Source: Antrodiella citrinella
Lineage: Eukaryota; Basidiomycota; Agaricomycetes; Polyporales; Steccherinaceae
Reading direction: 5' to 3'
NCBI GenBank assembly: GCA_004802725.1
Contig: SGPM01000431.1
Coordinates: forward strand, 1-19,873
Length of the DNA: 19,873 nt
Shown: one piece after another, positions 1 through 9,564 of the stretch
How positions within the stretch are numbered: the first letter of the stretch is position 1
How the letters are laid out: every line of letters starts with the position of its first letter
The notes under the pieces: generated by a model
What the model saw: only the letters and a program-made list of their open reading frames with translations
Told to the model about the DNA's origin: nothing
The model's database searches: none
Program-made: the position numbers and the translations under genes

Positions 1-340
1 GGCATGTTTAGAAACAATGTCGTATTGCAGAATGAGGAGGAACACTACAGTGACACTGGGAAGGAACGCGACGCGTCGACGTGACGCGTCTTGACAGCGA
101 AGGAACGATCACGTGGGGAACACCCACACCCGGTCAGACGAAACTCACCAGACGTTCTACCGTAGTCGGTGCCCTCAGTTCTTTCATTCTCCGACCGGGT
201 AGATCCGTCTGGTACCGAGACTACCACGAGGCTAGCAGTACGACTTCCGTTTTTGGTTGGTGACGTAGTGTCGAAAATTAATTATTGCCGCTCTGCGTAC
301 TCCATCCACGGAACCACATTTTGGGAGCTGGTCTCCATGG
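1..340. other. No gene seen; upstream region of the CsbD-like gene
   Basis: Only short frames without start context, splice sites or recognisable protein are present on either strand. The right part presumably serves as upstream regulatory DNA for the gene starting at 443. I see no RNA gene or repeat. Confidence 0.5.
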
Positions 341-347
341 TATATAA
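341..347 (+). promoter_or_regulatory. TATA box of the CsbD-like gene
   Basis: TATATAA lies about 100 nt before the ATG at 443. A C/T-rich, ATG-free leader follows. The box runs directly into AAACCCTAA (346-354), a telobox-like word. Confidence 0.7.
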
Positions 348-442
348 ACCCTAACTTTCGGCCATTTCTACTTTATCACTTCTTACCCACTTTCATACCA
401 CATCATACCACATTGTACCAACACGACCCATACCAACCCATC

Positions 443-1089
443 ATGTCCGGCGTCGACTCTAGCACCTTCACCACCCAACCACCACCCTCTCATCACGTCC
501 ACCGCGATAGTGAAATTCTGCCAGGCGGCAAGGGAGCCGAATTCCAGGCTGCGCCCTACGATACCTCCGTCACGAACGACTCCCAGACGTGGAAGTCCAA
601 CAACGAGAAGCGCTTTGGCGCAGGGACGGACACCGGCAACGTCGTGGCTGGCGGACAACACTCCACCATACCTAGCTCAAGTCTCGGCGAGGAGAATCCC
701 AGTTTCCGCCATGGAGGCACCGGGACCCTACCCGCTTCGACGCATGACGCGCCCCGTGAAGAGCGTCCCCTGGGCGTTCAGCCCACCTCTCAAGGTGAGT
801 AGGATGTCGCTTCCCTCATTCGTATGCCGTTCTGACGTGATCTCAGGTGGAGTAGCTGTTGGTGGAAACAGTGACCTCCCTGAAGGTCATGCCTCAGTGA
901 TGGACAAAGTGATCGGAAAGACGCAGAAGGTGTGTATTGACCCCCGCCGGTTCCATCGGTAGAACTCACACACGCCCACAGGTGGCTGGAAAAGTCTTGA
1001 GGAAGCCAGAGATGCACGAGAAGGGAGAGCTGCGGGAAGCAGGCGGTAAAGAGGCTGCCCTTGGCAACGCCAGAGCTCCTCACGACTAG
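443..1089 (+). CDS. CsbD-like small hydrophilic protein, 3 exons, 180 aa
   Basis: Exons 443-794, 847-929 and 982-1089, joined by a 52-nt GTGAGT...CAG intron and a 52-nt GTGTGT...CAG intron; both joins keep the frame and end at TAG. The first 117 residues are polar and low-complexity (Ser, Thr, Pro, Gly, His), without signal peptide or membrane segment. The C-terminal part, from MDKVIGKTQK (residues 136-145) through VAGKV and KPEMHEKGELREAGGK, resembles the CsbD-like segment known from fungal small proteins and bacterial CsbD stress proteins, where the exact biochemical role is unclear. A general-stress role is inference from the family. The start at 443 is the first ATG after the TATA box; the in-frame codon at 413 is TTG, not ATG. 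The last exon is nearly all Lys/Glu/Gly/Ala. The gene stands alone, with no close neighbour. Confidence 0.85.
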
Positions 1090-2496
1090 GTGTTCGTGTA
1101 TTTGACCTTTCTTCTACCCTCATTGTATCTCTAGTTGTTCAAGTTGTCGTTGCCACGTGGACTGTGTGGACACACTACGCGCTTTTCGGTCTCACCGCGA
1201 GCCCCGCCATCACGCCCACCTCGCCAAAATGACCATTCTGCAAGAAACCGTATAGTGATGCAGGTGAGAACCTGCAGATAGCATCAGTAGACGTGACAGC
1301 AGTTATTGTAATTGACCTGCTTTGATCTGGAAATGAGTTGAGGTTCCATAGAGCGGTGACCGGAGGGAAGATGTTAGAACAAGAGAGTCCTCTACTACGA
1401 ATGACACTCGCCTTCGGATTGGTAGAGTTAACGCGTGAACTTGCGTTGTCAGAACAACGGCGAATACCACGAACAAGATTTTCAGGGCACTTCCGAACAT
1501 GGCGGTTTGTATGAATGTGAAAGCAAAAGAGCGGCTTCGGTCCGATAACCTGTACTATTTCAGTCGTGAGGTGTCTCGACGAGCATGGGCAACATACCTC
1601 GTAGTATACCGACTTTGGAAATCTGCCAGCAGATACCAAGTTGGAGTTCGGAGACTTGCTCGGAGAAGCGAGTGCTGTCTGTCGCCCATTATAAACCACT
1701 GGACGCCATCTTCGTGCCCGTGATGCTTAGAAGTTCTGTTCAACGCAAACCTCCTCGACGGATCCCCCATGATTGTCGCAAGCACGATGAACATTGGAAG
1801 CTTCTGAATCGGCATGAGCGACGGCGTGAGGGCCTCCTGAAGGCGAGTCTGCATCAACAAATACTGTGACAGGAATCTCAAGGAAATGGTGCGCACTTGT
1901 ATACTTCCAGGATCATCTCATGATCTCACTGAGGAAGGGTCGTTAGAGTTGATCGGACCGAGATGGAGGGGCAAATGTAACCTGGTGACCGGCAGGGACC
2001 ACTGTGCTGGATCTACGCAGGGTCGTCGAATCATATGTAGTTGCAGTCTTTGGAGCACAAAACAAGGTGAAAGAGCAACCCATTGTTGTTCGCTTGTTTC
2101 AAATCGACAGATCGAGGCGGTTCATCGTCATAGAGTAATATGAGATGATCATGAGGTTGAGATCAAGGGATTTGCCACTCTATAATTGAGAATTGACAGT
2201 GGCAGGAACTCGAACACGGAAGATGGATACCGAGATTTGACGAATCTGGTCAACCAATCAGGATGTCGAGTCCGACGACCGCAAGTGAGAGCACAGTCTG
2301 TGATAGAATTACAGTATACATACACTGGAAATAGTCTGGAATACAATAAACTGTAGAAAAGCAGTTGATTGAGTGGAAACGCAAGTGAGAGGGAGTGAGA
2401 GCTCTTACAATACATAACGAGTACGAGCCTAGTGCGGATGTTTGTCGTGCGCCACGAGTCTATGCCGCAAAAGAGAGTTTCACCTGCAAAACGGTA
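1090..2496. other. Gene-poor stretch with one weak coding candidate
   Basis: No gene can be supported here. On the minus strand a short frame from 1500 to 1303 starts with a good signal-peptide-like N-terminus (MFGSALKILFVVF, then VHA followed by LTLPIRRRV). It runs only 65 codons and leads into no recognisable domain; two possible splice acceptors (around 1273 and 1238) could extend it. It may be a secreted-protein remnant or chance. Other frames in the stretch look random. The right end contains the 3' flank of the BTB gene. Confidence 0.4.
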
Positions 2497-4035
2497 TCAA
2501 CATGGCAATACGTACTTCTTCACGAAGGTACGCACCTTCCGCAGTGAAATCAATGCTTGCTTGACTCGATTGCTCTTATCCTTCTGCTTCGATGAATTCT
2601 TCGCAGCTTGAAGCTTCTTACTCCGACTCCGCGTCACCGTACCTTTCCCAGACCGACTCGGAGGGGTCTTCTTGGGGTTCCTCGTTGGCTTCATCCCAGC
2701 CTGAACGAACGCCAGCGCTTCCTCGACGCCCTCTGTCGGACCCTCGTCGTCGTCGGCACCGAGAACGTTACAGACAGCCTCCCAGCCGTTCCTTGCGGCC
2801 TCAACACGCTTCTTATCCGCGACGCCTTTCAAGAACGCCTCTTGGTAGGCGTACGAATACTCAAGCAGGGCGACGTAGTGCCGCGTCTCCGTATATTCCA
2901 TCTGCTCGTCGTACACGAAGACCGTATTGCGTCGTGTCGCAACGAGCGCGGCTTCTCGTGCGACGTCCTCGAACCCAAGGCGGGCGGCGATGAGGTAGAC
3001 TCGCGTAGGGTTTGAGGGCATGTCCGCGTGCAGCCACTTCACCATGAAATCCTGCGCCCGCGCCACACGGAACCTCAGCGCCATCAGGTACACCGTTTCT
3101 GCATGCATGGGACGTAGTTCGGCGTAGAAGGTGCACCTCGAGTAGCACAGGTGAAGAAGCGGGGCGAGGATGGTACTGTCGAGCGCAATGTTCACAGACC
3201 CAGATCCAGGAGCCAGCGCATCCGTGCCCTCGAGCATGTTAGAAGCTTTGACGACGACGTCGCGGTGTGCGTCAAAGCTGATGCCGTCGCACGACTTGAC
3301 GACCAGGTCAGGGCGTGATCTCCGCTTGGGTGGTAGAAACGGAATGGCCTCACGGGGGCCTTCGGGAGAGCAGTACGTCTTGGAGCAGACCACAGGAACA
3401 GCATACGAGTCCGTAGCGACGGCATACCCGACCCGCAGCAATCGATGGAACGACCCCGCTGGCGTGTCGGCCAAGGACTTTTGGTAGAACGCGGCCGCCA
3501 TTTGTCCTGGGTGAGCTGTTGACATTGGAGAGGCTGCACGTAGTGGACCCGCTGTTGGAAGGGCGGGCTTGGTTATGCGGTAAGCAAGACCTGAAGCACA
3601 CCTCTGGGCAATGTTATCTATGTCCCAGCGACACGATACAGCGAACGCAATGGTCATCACGTCGATACCGACACACAACGAAAAATTCTCCAAGGCATCG
3701 CCGAGACACCGCGTGCAGTGCTCCATGTCGTACTTGTGCGCCACTCGGAGACATGCGTCGATCTCTTCTGGTGTGCTGAACGTCGGATTGGCCACAGGGT
3801 AGCAGATACGCAGGAGGCAGTTGATAACGTAGCTGTCCTCTGGAATATCCACGACAGGCAGCTGCTGAACGTCGCCGAGCTGCACCAAGCCGAACATGTC
3901 TCGGAACACAGGAGAGACGAGGGAAAGAATGTTTTTGAAGACGTGGAAACTCTTCCCGTCGCTGGTACGGAGGACCACGTCGCCTTCGTCTCCACTGGCA
4001 AATGGTGATTCTACCACAACATCTGAGAAGGTCAT
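2497..4035 (-). CDS. Double BTB/POZ-like domain protein, intronless, 512 aa
   Basis: A single uninterrupted frame of 512 residues from the ATG at 4035. Residues about 15-120 read as a fungal BTB/POZ domain: GDVVLRTSDGKSFHVFKNIL, then SPVFRDMF, VVDIPEDSYVINCLLRICYP, and EIDACLRVAHKYDM. A second, more divergent BTB-like unit follows at about 242-335 (PDLVVKSCDGISFDAHRDVV, LAPLLHLCYS, YLMALRFRVARA). Between and after them are short helical segments. The last 60 residues are very basic (Lys/Arg/Ser-rich), which could be a nuclear or nucleic-acid-contacting tail. BTB domains mediate protein-protein contacts and often act as Cullin-3 adaptors; Agaricomycetes carry large expanded families of such proteins with unknown partners. 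No zinc finger, Kelch or ankyrin repeats are visible. Lack of introns is unusual beside the intron-rich neighbours and may point to a retrocopy or a fast-evolving family. Confidence 0.9.
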   Translation of the reverse strand: MTFSDVVVESPFASGDEGDVVLRTSDGKSFHVFKNILSLVSPVFRDMFGLVQLGDVQQLPVVDIPEDSYVINCLLRICYPVANPTFSTPEEIDACLRVAHKYDMEHCTRCLGDALENFSLCVGIDVMTIAFAVSCRWDIDNIAQRCASGLAYRITKPALPTAGPLRAASPMSTAHPGQMAAAFYQKSLADTPAGSFHRLLRVGYAVATDSYAVPVVCSKTYCSPEGPREAIPFLPPKRRSRPDLVVKSCDGISFDAHRDVVVKASNMLEGTDALAPGSGSVNIALDSTILAPLLHLCYSRCTFYAELRPMHAETVYLMALRFRVARAQDFMVKWLHADMPSNPTRVYLIAARLGFEDVAREAALVATRRNTVFVYDEQMEYTETRHYVALLEYSYAYQEAFLKGVADKKRVEAARNGWEAVCNVLGADDDEGPTEGVEEALAFVQAGMKPTRNPKKTPPSRSGKGTVTRSRSKKLQAAKNSSKQKDKSNRVKQALISLRKVRTFVKKYVLPC

Positions 4036-4096
4036 GATGGTCTGAGTTTAAAGCTTAAAGAGGACCAAGAAGAGGATAGCTATCCATTGATATCTT

Positions 4097-4142
4097 GCCA
4101 CGTGGCTTCGTTTTATCACTGCCACCTGGCGCCGACGATTGG
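4097..4142 (-). promoter_or_regulatory. CACGTG and CCAAT boxes upstream of the BTB gene
   Basis: The palindrome GCCACGTGGC (4097-4106) holds an E-box/G-box core CACGTG. GATTGG at 4137-4142 reads CCAATC on the minus strand, about 100 nt upstream of the ATG at 4035, a usual place for a CCAAT box. Which factor binds is inference. Confidence 0.4.
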
Positions 4143-4663
4143 TAGACAATTCATTCATATTCATAACTGTACCTTATGTGAGGAAATGATTTGTCTTTAC
4201 AATTGATCTGGCCCAATTTCACGATTCCATGCGAGCGCAGCGAGCGATATACTATAGACTATACTACACTTTTCTATAGATCAATTTCAATTCTTTTAAA
4301 TGTTAAAAAATACCACGTTGCTCTCGCTGATGAGAGTAAAGTCTCTTATTGTGCTCGCCTCTGCCTTCTGTGCGCGTGTCTTCATCTCAAGTAATGTTTC
4401 TCGTCTGCATGTCTGATATCCTGAGCTTTACCATGCACCAATACCCGGAGCGCAGCGAGGCGCCTCTTGTTTGTTTAATATCACAATTCCAATCGGACAT
4501 CAGTACTCGCAATGCCGCACCTATTACGATATTGGCATTTGTCAGACATCGCGAGCTTTCGACCAGGTTCCGGTGAGTACTAGATGCTTCAGACATATCC
4601 AATGTACACGCGTATATGCGAATAATGCTGTCGTCATGTATTTGTTTACCTGCCATTTCGTCT
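4143..4663. other. Intergenic region between divergent BTB and sHSP genes
   Basis: No gene supported. The left part is A/T-rich. The word GAGCGCAGCGAG occurs twice (4233-4244 and 4448-4459), about 215 bp apart. A frame read from 4471 runs into the small heat-shock gene only because no stop intervenes; its upstream part looks random. Confidence 0.4.
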
Positions 4664-4673
4664 GGAATGTTCT
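4664..4673 (+). promoter_or_regulatory. Heat-shock element (nGAAnnTTCn) of the sHSP gene
   Basis: GGAATGTTCT is a perfect pair of inverted GAA/TTC units. A further TTC (4657-4659) and a GAA (4674-4676) flank it at imperfect spacing. It sits 12 nt before the TATA box, so heat-shock factor control of the downstream chaperone is likely. Confidence 0.6.
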
Positions 4674-4684
4674 GAACCTAAACA

Positions 4685-4691
4685 TATATAA
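4685..4691 (+). promoter_or_regulatory. TATA box of the sHSP gene
   Basis: TATATAA lies 92 nt before the ATG at 4783. The leader between them contains no ATG. Confidence 0.75.
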
Positions 4692-4782
4692 CGAACGAGC
4701 GCAGTGCTACAGCACTATCCACACTAACTTGAACTTGAACTCCAGCGAGATATTGAACCTCATAACCAACCCACTTCTCATA

Positions 4783-5342
4783 ATGTCTGTTTCATACGTC
4801 CTCTACGAACCATTCTCCGACTTCAGCCGCCTGTTCAACGAAGCCTTTGACTCGCGAACAGGCGCGGATGTTCAGCGCAGCCCCGCCGTCTCCCGGGTGA
4901 TACGACCGAGGTATGTGATTCTCCACCGGTTGACTGGTCCTCACGATGGCTGAATTTTGTCTGTCAGAATTGACCTGCACGAAGATGCAAAGTCGAACAC
5001 TGTCCACGCCACATTTGAGCTCCCAGGCTTGAAAAAGGAGGACGTCAACATCGACGTGCACAACAATTTGCTCACCGTCTCCGGAGAGTCCAAGATCTCC
5101 TCGGAGCACGAAGAGAGCGGGTACGCGGTTCGGGAACGCCGCTTTGGCAAGTTCTCGAGGTCGGTTCCTCTGCCCGAGGGTATCAAGGTATGTCATCCGT
5201 CTTGAAACCTGCGGGATCGGTTGACACTAACTCTCATGTGTTCCAGAGTGATGATATTAAGGCCGCTCTTGAGGACGGTGTCCTCTCGGTGACGTTCCCA
5301 AAGACAACAGAACAGGCACCGAAGAAGATCGCTATTGCGTGA
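4783..5342 (+). CDS. Small heat-shock protein (Hsp20/alpha-crystallin), 147 aa
   Basis: Exons 4783-4910, 4968-5187 and 5247-5342; introns GTATGT...CAG (57 nt) and GTATGT...CAG (59 nt, branch site CTAAC). The 147-residue product has a short N-terminal arm with YEPFSDFSRLFNEAF, an alpha-crystallin domain at about 44-135 (VHATFELPGLKKEDVNIDV, LTVSGES, YAVRERRFGKFSRSVPLP), the family hallmark ALEDGVLSVTFPK (123-135), and a C-terminal I-x-I motif (IAI, 144-146) used for oligomer docking. Length and order match cytosolic fungal class Hsp16-20 proteins, ATP-independent holdases that bind unfolding proteins. The upstream HSE and TATA box fit stress induction. No targeting sequence is visible. It converges on the small minus-strand gene that ends at 5475. 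Confidence 0.97.
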
Positions 5343-5474
5343 ACGTATGCCCAAGTTCTCGGTTGATGTTGAAGCTATAGATTTGGATAATGAACTCGGT
5401 ATTCTACGATAGTAGTGTCAATATACTAATGCTCTGATAAAAAGTTGCAAAAATCTACAGTGACCTATTGCATG

Positions 5475-5942
5475 CTACTTGGTAACGTCGAACGCCAGAT
5501 CGCCTATCTGCTGCTCGGTCAGAGTAGAATTTTGGACGGTGAAGTCATCCCTACAAATTAAACCCGTATCAGCCACAGTAACGGCGGAGCAGTGGAAACA
5601 TACCTCGGACCCAGCTTGAAATTCTCGTTCAGGACGGTTTTCCGGTAAATCTCATCTTGAGATCGCGCAAGTGCGTGTCTGACCATGCACTTTAGTCAGA
5701 AAGCCCACGGTCACAGAGTAGACGTCCTGAACCCACTGAATTGGAGAGGTCACGGCCGAGAGTGGAAAAGACATGGAAATGCAAACGAGTGTGATTACAG
5801 TGAGCTCCATTGCGCTGCGTGGATGTCTGGTTGTACGCTGGATAACAAAGTGGTGAGTGTACGAGCCTCGGGAAGCACTACTATCGACTTACTGTCCGGC
5901 ACGACGGAATCTAGCAGGTTGACTCTCATAGACAGTAGACAT
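5475..5942 (-). CDS. Unrecognised small multi-exon gene, about 79 aa
   Basis: The two 3' exons are well supported: 5604-5678 and 5475-5550, joined by a 53-nt GTATGT...TAG intron. They encode ARSQDEIYRKTVLNENFKLG, then PRDDFTVQNSTLTEQQIGDL and AFDVTK before TAG, a coherent soluble C-terminus. A TGACTAAAG...GTCAG acceptor just upstream of 5678 implies earlier exons. One consistent model uses ATG at 5942 (MSTVYESQPARFRRAG), exon 5893-5942, exon 5799-5837, then the 5604-5678 exon, giving 79 residues. However, the intron 5838-5892 is also open in a frame from the ATG at 5929, so the N-terminus is uncertain. I do not recognise the family. It could be a small mitochondrial or cytosolic subunit, but nothing visible proves it. 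It lies downstream of HEM4 in the same direction, tail to tail with the heat-shock gene. Confidence 0.5.
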
Positions 5943-6239
5943 GTCAAGCTTTATGAGAGCTTACTACGCCAAGAGATCGCACTCGAGGATCAGCGATGCT
6001 GTATCCTCTGGGGTGTATGGGTGATTGACGGGCGGTGGTAAACAACGAGACGAGAGGTATACGTTATTACACACGAAGGTCCATATTCAGCGAATTTGCA
6101 CCCTGAGTCGCATATAGAACTCTATATCGCAAGCCTAATCATGATGAAAGGACAGGGCGACCTCTATCCACATAGATATCACGAGTCAACGTGATGAGCA
6201 TCATAGGAAGAGGAACATACCATCCGTATCTGCCACACG

Positions 6240-7212
6240 TCAGCTAGCACCTCCAATGGCACCAACCAGTGCTTCAGGAGTAGGTTTGGGGGCCGTAACG
6301 TCGACAACCAATCTCAGGGAATCGCGGAGGAAGGTTAATGTTGTAGGTCCAATAGCAGCTAGATGCACGTCCTGAGCATTGATATTGCCCTCCACATCCA
6401 ACTCGGGTAGTCTGTAATATCTCTTCAAAATGGGCGTAACAAATTCGGCGGCGGACGGCGCAAAGTACACGATCCACCATCTCGGATTGTCTGCCAAATA
6501 CTGGTGAACACATGATTCATGAGTAGGCAATGATACATTACCTGTGGGCAAGCCTTCTAATGCGTCCCTTAGATCGCGTTCGAATCGTGAAGAACCTGTT
6601 GTACCATACACCTGAAGATTCTCTAGATCGATCCCGCCATCTTCCAGCATGTTGGGCAGTGTGTCACGGTTCTTATCTCCCGTTAAGTACAACAGTGTTG
6701 TCTTCGTATCATGACCTATATCCGCCAATATAAACTGAGCCAATTTCTCGCTTGTCCCAGTGGTGGAACCGCCACGAATATCTCGAGGCGATAGATGATG
6801 ACTGGCGGGGATGCTTGAGATATCTGCGAGTGCAGCTGCGGTGGCTTCGCCTACTGCGTAGAAGGGTGCTGACGTCCAGTCTATGTCATTACAAATCAGC
6901 GTTCCTACTCATACGCAGAAGTCTTTCGTGCTCACCTGTATCCAGACTCTGCCCCTCGTCGGTAACCAGCTGTTCAACGACTACTCTCCATGCCTCGCAT
7001 GCTCGGGCACTGGTGACGATCACACCACCCAGCCCCTTCTGCAACGGGCCCTTTTTGACGATCTGATTAAGGTCTGATAGATTGACCAACACAGTCTCAA
7101 GCACTGGTATCGAGACTGCTTGATATCCCGCCGATGCGAAACATGCTTCGTATTTGTCCGGTGAGGAGCCGTCTTGAGTAGGGGCTCGCAGCAAGAGAAC
7201 GTTCGAAACCAT
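6240..7212 (-). CDS. HEM4: Uroporphyrinogen-III synthase, 284 aa
   Basis: Exons 6936-7212, 6542-6868 and 6240-6490 (minus strand). The ATG at 7212 has good context (GCCATGG). Family landmarks run in order: MVSNVLLLRAPTQDG at the start, GGVIVTSARACEAW in the first lobe, FYAVGEATAAAL, LLYLTGDKNRDTLPNML, IDLENLQVYGTT, WWIVYFAPSAAEFV, and the diagnostic end HLAAIGPTTLTFL with TAPKPTPEALVGAI. The enzyme closes hydroxymethylbilane with inversion of ring D to uroporphyrinogen III, the cytosolic fourth step of haem synthesis. Length fits the family (about 260-290). Intron 1 is 67 nt (GTGAGC...CAG). Intron 2 (6491-6541, GTAATG...CAG) is 51 nt, divisible by three and free of stops, so it could be read through; I remove it because the family has no insert there. 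The gene is divergent from CTP1. Confidence 0.95.
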
Positions 7213-7472
7213 GGCAGCGATATCTTCACATGTAAGTATAGTATACAGCAATTTTGAGTGTCAAGAAGAGACCACGATTGGAGCACGACTTCGCTGTCAC
7301 TGTTGTGCGAATTATGCGCGGGCCGAAGTTGCCGACCGTCGGTGACGAGTGACTCCGTCGAAAATCTGGCGCTTCGTAACCGTTGTCGACGACTACGACC
7401 ACGACTCGGGCCTGCGCTGCAACGAAGACTCGAATAGCTGCACAGTTCCCCCGTTGATTGTTCGCAGCGAAG
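7213..7472. promoter_or_regulatory. Shared divergent promoter of HEM4 and CTP1
   Basis: Only 260 bp separate the two start codons, which point away from each other, so both promoters must lie here or overlap the genes. No clear TATA box is visible on either strand. The middle is GC-rich with several CGACGA-like words. Confidence 0.6.
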
Positions 7473-8925
7473 ATGTCCAAAAAAGAGAATCCTCTTCACT
7501 CTTTGGTGGCTGGAACTACCGCAGGTGCGGTCGAAGCGTGAGTAACCCTGTTGTAAATCCATGCAATATGAGATGAAAACGCGTGCTGAAGTGGTCTAGG
7601 GACGTAGTTTCGTTACTTATCCGACGGAATTTGTGAAGACACGATCGCAGTTTGGTGGAAAGGTGTGTTCAAGTCAACTACTGCTGCGTTCCTGAGTTGA
7701 AAGTGGGTTCCTAGCGAGAACCACCCCTCACGATAATCCGTGCAACATTGGCTACGAAAGGTATAACCGGACTCTACGCCGGATGTTCTGCGTTAGTTGT
7801 TGGTATGTCGTTGTGCTCGAGTCCAGGTTAAATCGGATTGAACAACGACAACTCCCTACAGGCAACGCGGTAAAGGCAGGCGTTCGCTTCGTATCGTATG
7901 ACCATTTTAAGCATATGCTTGCGGATTCCGAGGTGCGTCCGTTCGTCGCTATAGTTTGTCTAGTTATATTGATGTCTTGCGTAGGGAAAAGTGGGTCCCG
8001 CGAGGAGTCTTGTCGGTATGTCATCCTTATAAAGTGCATGTTCATAGACGAGACTGAAAGGATTTGCAAATAGCTGGATTGGGTGCTGGAATAACGGAGG
8101 CCATATTTGCTGTTACACCTTCGGAAACCATAAAGCACGTACTTACACATATTTCCGTGCCCGAAGAGGAGCTGACGACGTACAAATAGGACCAAGCTCA
8201 TTGACGATGCCAAGAGTCCGCTTCCCAGATATCGTGGTCTTCTTCACGGAACTGCATCTATTGTCAGGGAAGAAGGTTTGCGGGGAATTTATCGGGGACT
8301 TTTCCCAGTGGTACGTACAGTGCATCACAACTGTCCCTTGTGATCGTGTAACGCTAACAACGTTGACTAGGTTATGCGACAAGGTATGTTGATCGCTGTA
8401 CTTTCGCTCCTGCAGCGCTGATCTGCTCTGCTCTGATCGCAGGGGCCAATTCCGCGGTGCGATTTACAACTTACACGACGTTGAAACAATTTGTACAATC
8501 GACCGCACCACCAGGCCAAACACTGCCCACCGCTATTACTTTTGGGATCGGTGCAATAGCTGGCCTCGTCACTGTATATACCACCATGCCTCTGGAGTGC
8601 GTATATCATGCCATCGCAGAATCCTTACTCTCACAAACGGTTGTAGTGTGATCAAGACGCGGATGCAGTCGCTGACCGCACGCCAATCCTACCGGAATTC
8701 CTTCCATTGTGCGTACCGAATATTCACAGAGGAAGGGGTAATGCGTTTCTGGACCGGGACAACGCCGCGTCTTGTCCGGTTGATGGTGAGCATCGTTTCT
8801 TACACTGCCGATCAACGTTCGATCGACCTCTCTGACCCATGGGGATACAGCTGAGTGGCGGTATCGTTTTCACCGTATATGAGAACATAATGCGATTGAT
8901 CGGAGAGAACGAGAAAGATGGCTGA
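7473..8925 (+). CDS. CTP1: Mitochondrial tricarboxylate/citrate carrier, 11 exons, 290 aa
   Basis: Exons: 7473-7537, 7608-7662, 7715-7802, 7862-7932, 7985-8015, 8074-8134, 8190-8310, 8371-8383, 8443-8596, 8647-8785, 8851-8925. All joins keep frame to TGA. The product has the three-repeat mitochondrial-carrier fold: each repeat carries Px[DE]xx[KR] (PTEFVK 27-32, PSETIK 119-124, PLDVIK 218-223). Citrate-carrier-specific stretches include TEFVKTRSQFGGK, GIYRGLFPVVMRQGANSAVR, RFTTYTTLKQFVQ and FWTGTTPRLVRLM. The inner-membrane carrier exchanges matrix citrate for malate or isocitrate, supplying cytosolic acetyl-CoA and NADPH pathways. Oddities: exon 8 has just 13 nt, and intron 6 (8135-8189) must use a GC donor (AA|GCACGT) to keep the frame, although its acceptor and CTGAC branch site are normal. 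Length matches the family. Confidence 0.96.
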
Positions 8926-9447
8926 GGCCCTTAGGTTGGATAGGACGCACCCTTCGGTCATGCAGTTGTCATTGAAAATGATATACGATACATAATAGGT
9001 CAGTACAGATTAGTACTCTGCTCGTCGGTTCAGTTTTGACATGTCTATGGATCAGTACTGCACGGCGTGCAGCCGTCGATGTAACCCTAGCCAACGGTTG
9101 GACAAAAGTCGAATACCATTTTTCGTTTTCCCCAAAGTCGCTTCGGGGTTGCCTTATATGGTAACTCCGGAGGACAAAAGGCAAACTTGTTACCATCGAC
9201 ATTCGACATTTCTCCTGAGGTTTATTCCCATTTGCGTGCCGTGCTGGCTATCATCAGAGCGCAATCACACAAAAGTTGTTTCATCGCTGCAGATCAAGCG
9301 TCTAACGCTCAAACGAAGTGATATTCGCAACATCACCCACGTGGTGGGTGCTCGCTTGTCGACATTAGTCGTCAAGATGTACAGACGATTTAGGCTCTCC
9401 CGTGCGGTTTTTTGGACCTTAGCAACTTCAGAGCACCGAGCTCAGGT
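8926..9447. other. No secure gene; region between CTP1 and repeat-protein gene
   Basis: A 139-codon plus-strand frame (9041-9460) with a Cys-containing start (YCTACSRRC) is open but shows no domain, splice structure or promoter; I treat it as chance. A short perfect inverted repeat CACCCAC-GTG-GTGGGTG is at 9334-9350. Confidence 0.4.
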
Positions 9448-9564
9448 ACCGCCTTGCTGAGATCGTCCGCATGGCCCCGACCGGTCTAAAGTCCTGTTTT
9501 GAGAGCCCAATTTCGGTTTTAGCATCTCGGCCGGTTTCAAAGCAGATCCCCACGGAGAAAGCAA

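Noticed and set aside
2592..3015. Two overlapping plus-strand frames of about 135 codons opposite the BTB gene
   Set aside because: They are antisense shadows of a well-supported GC-rich coding region; their Ser/Arg-rich translations show no domain.
5685..6041. 118-codon plus-strand frame
   Set aside because: It overlaps the better-supported minus-strand exons and has no recognisable content.
9041..9460. 139-codon plus-strand frame with several Cys
   Set aside because: No domain, splice sites or promoter; the Cys pattern fits no zinc-binding motif and the reading looks random.
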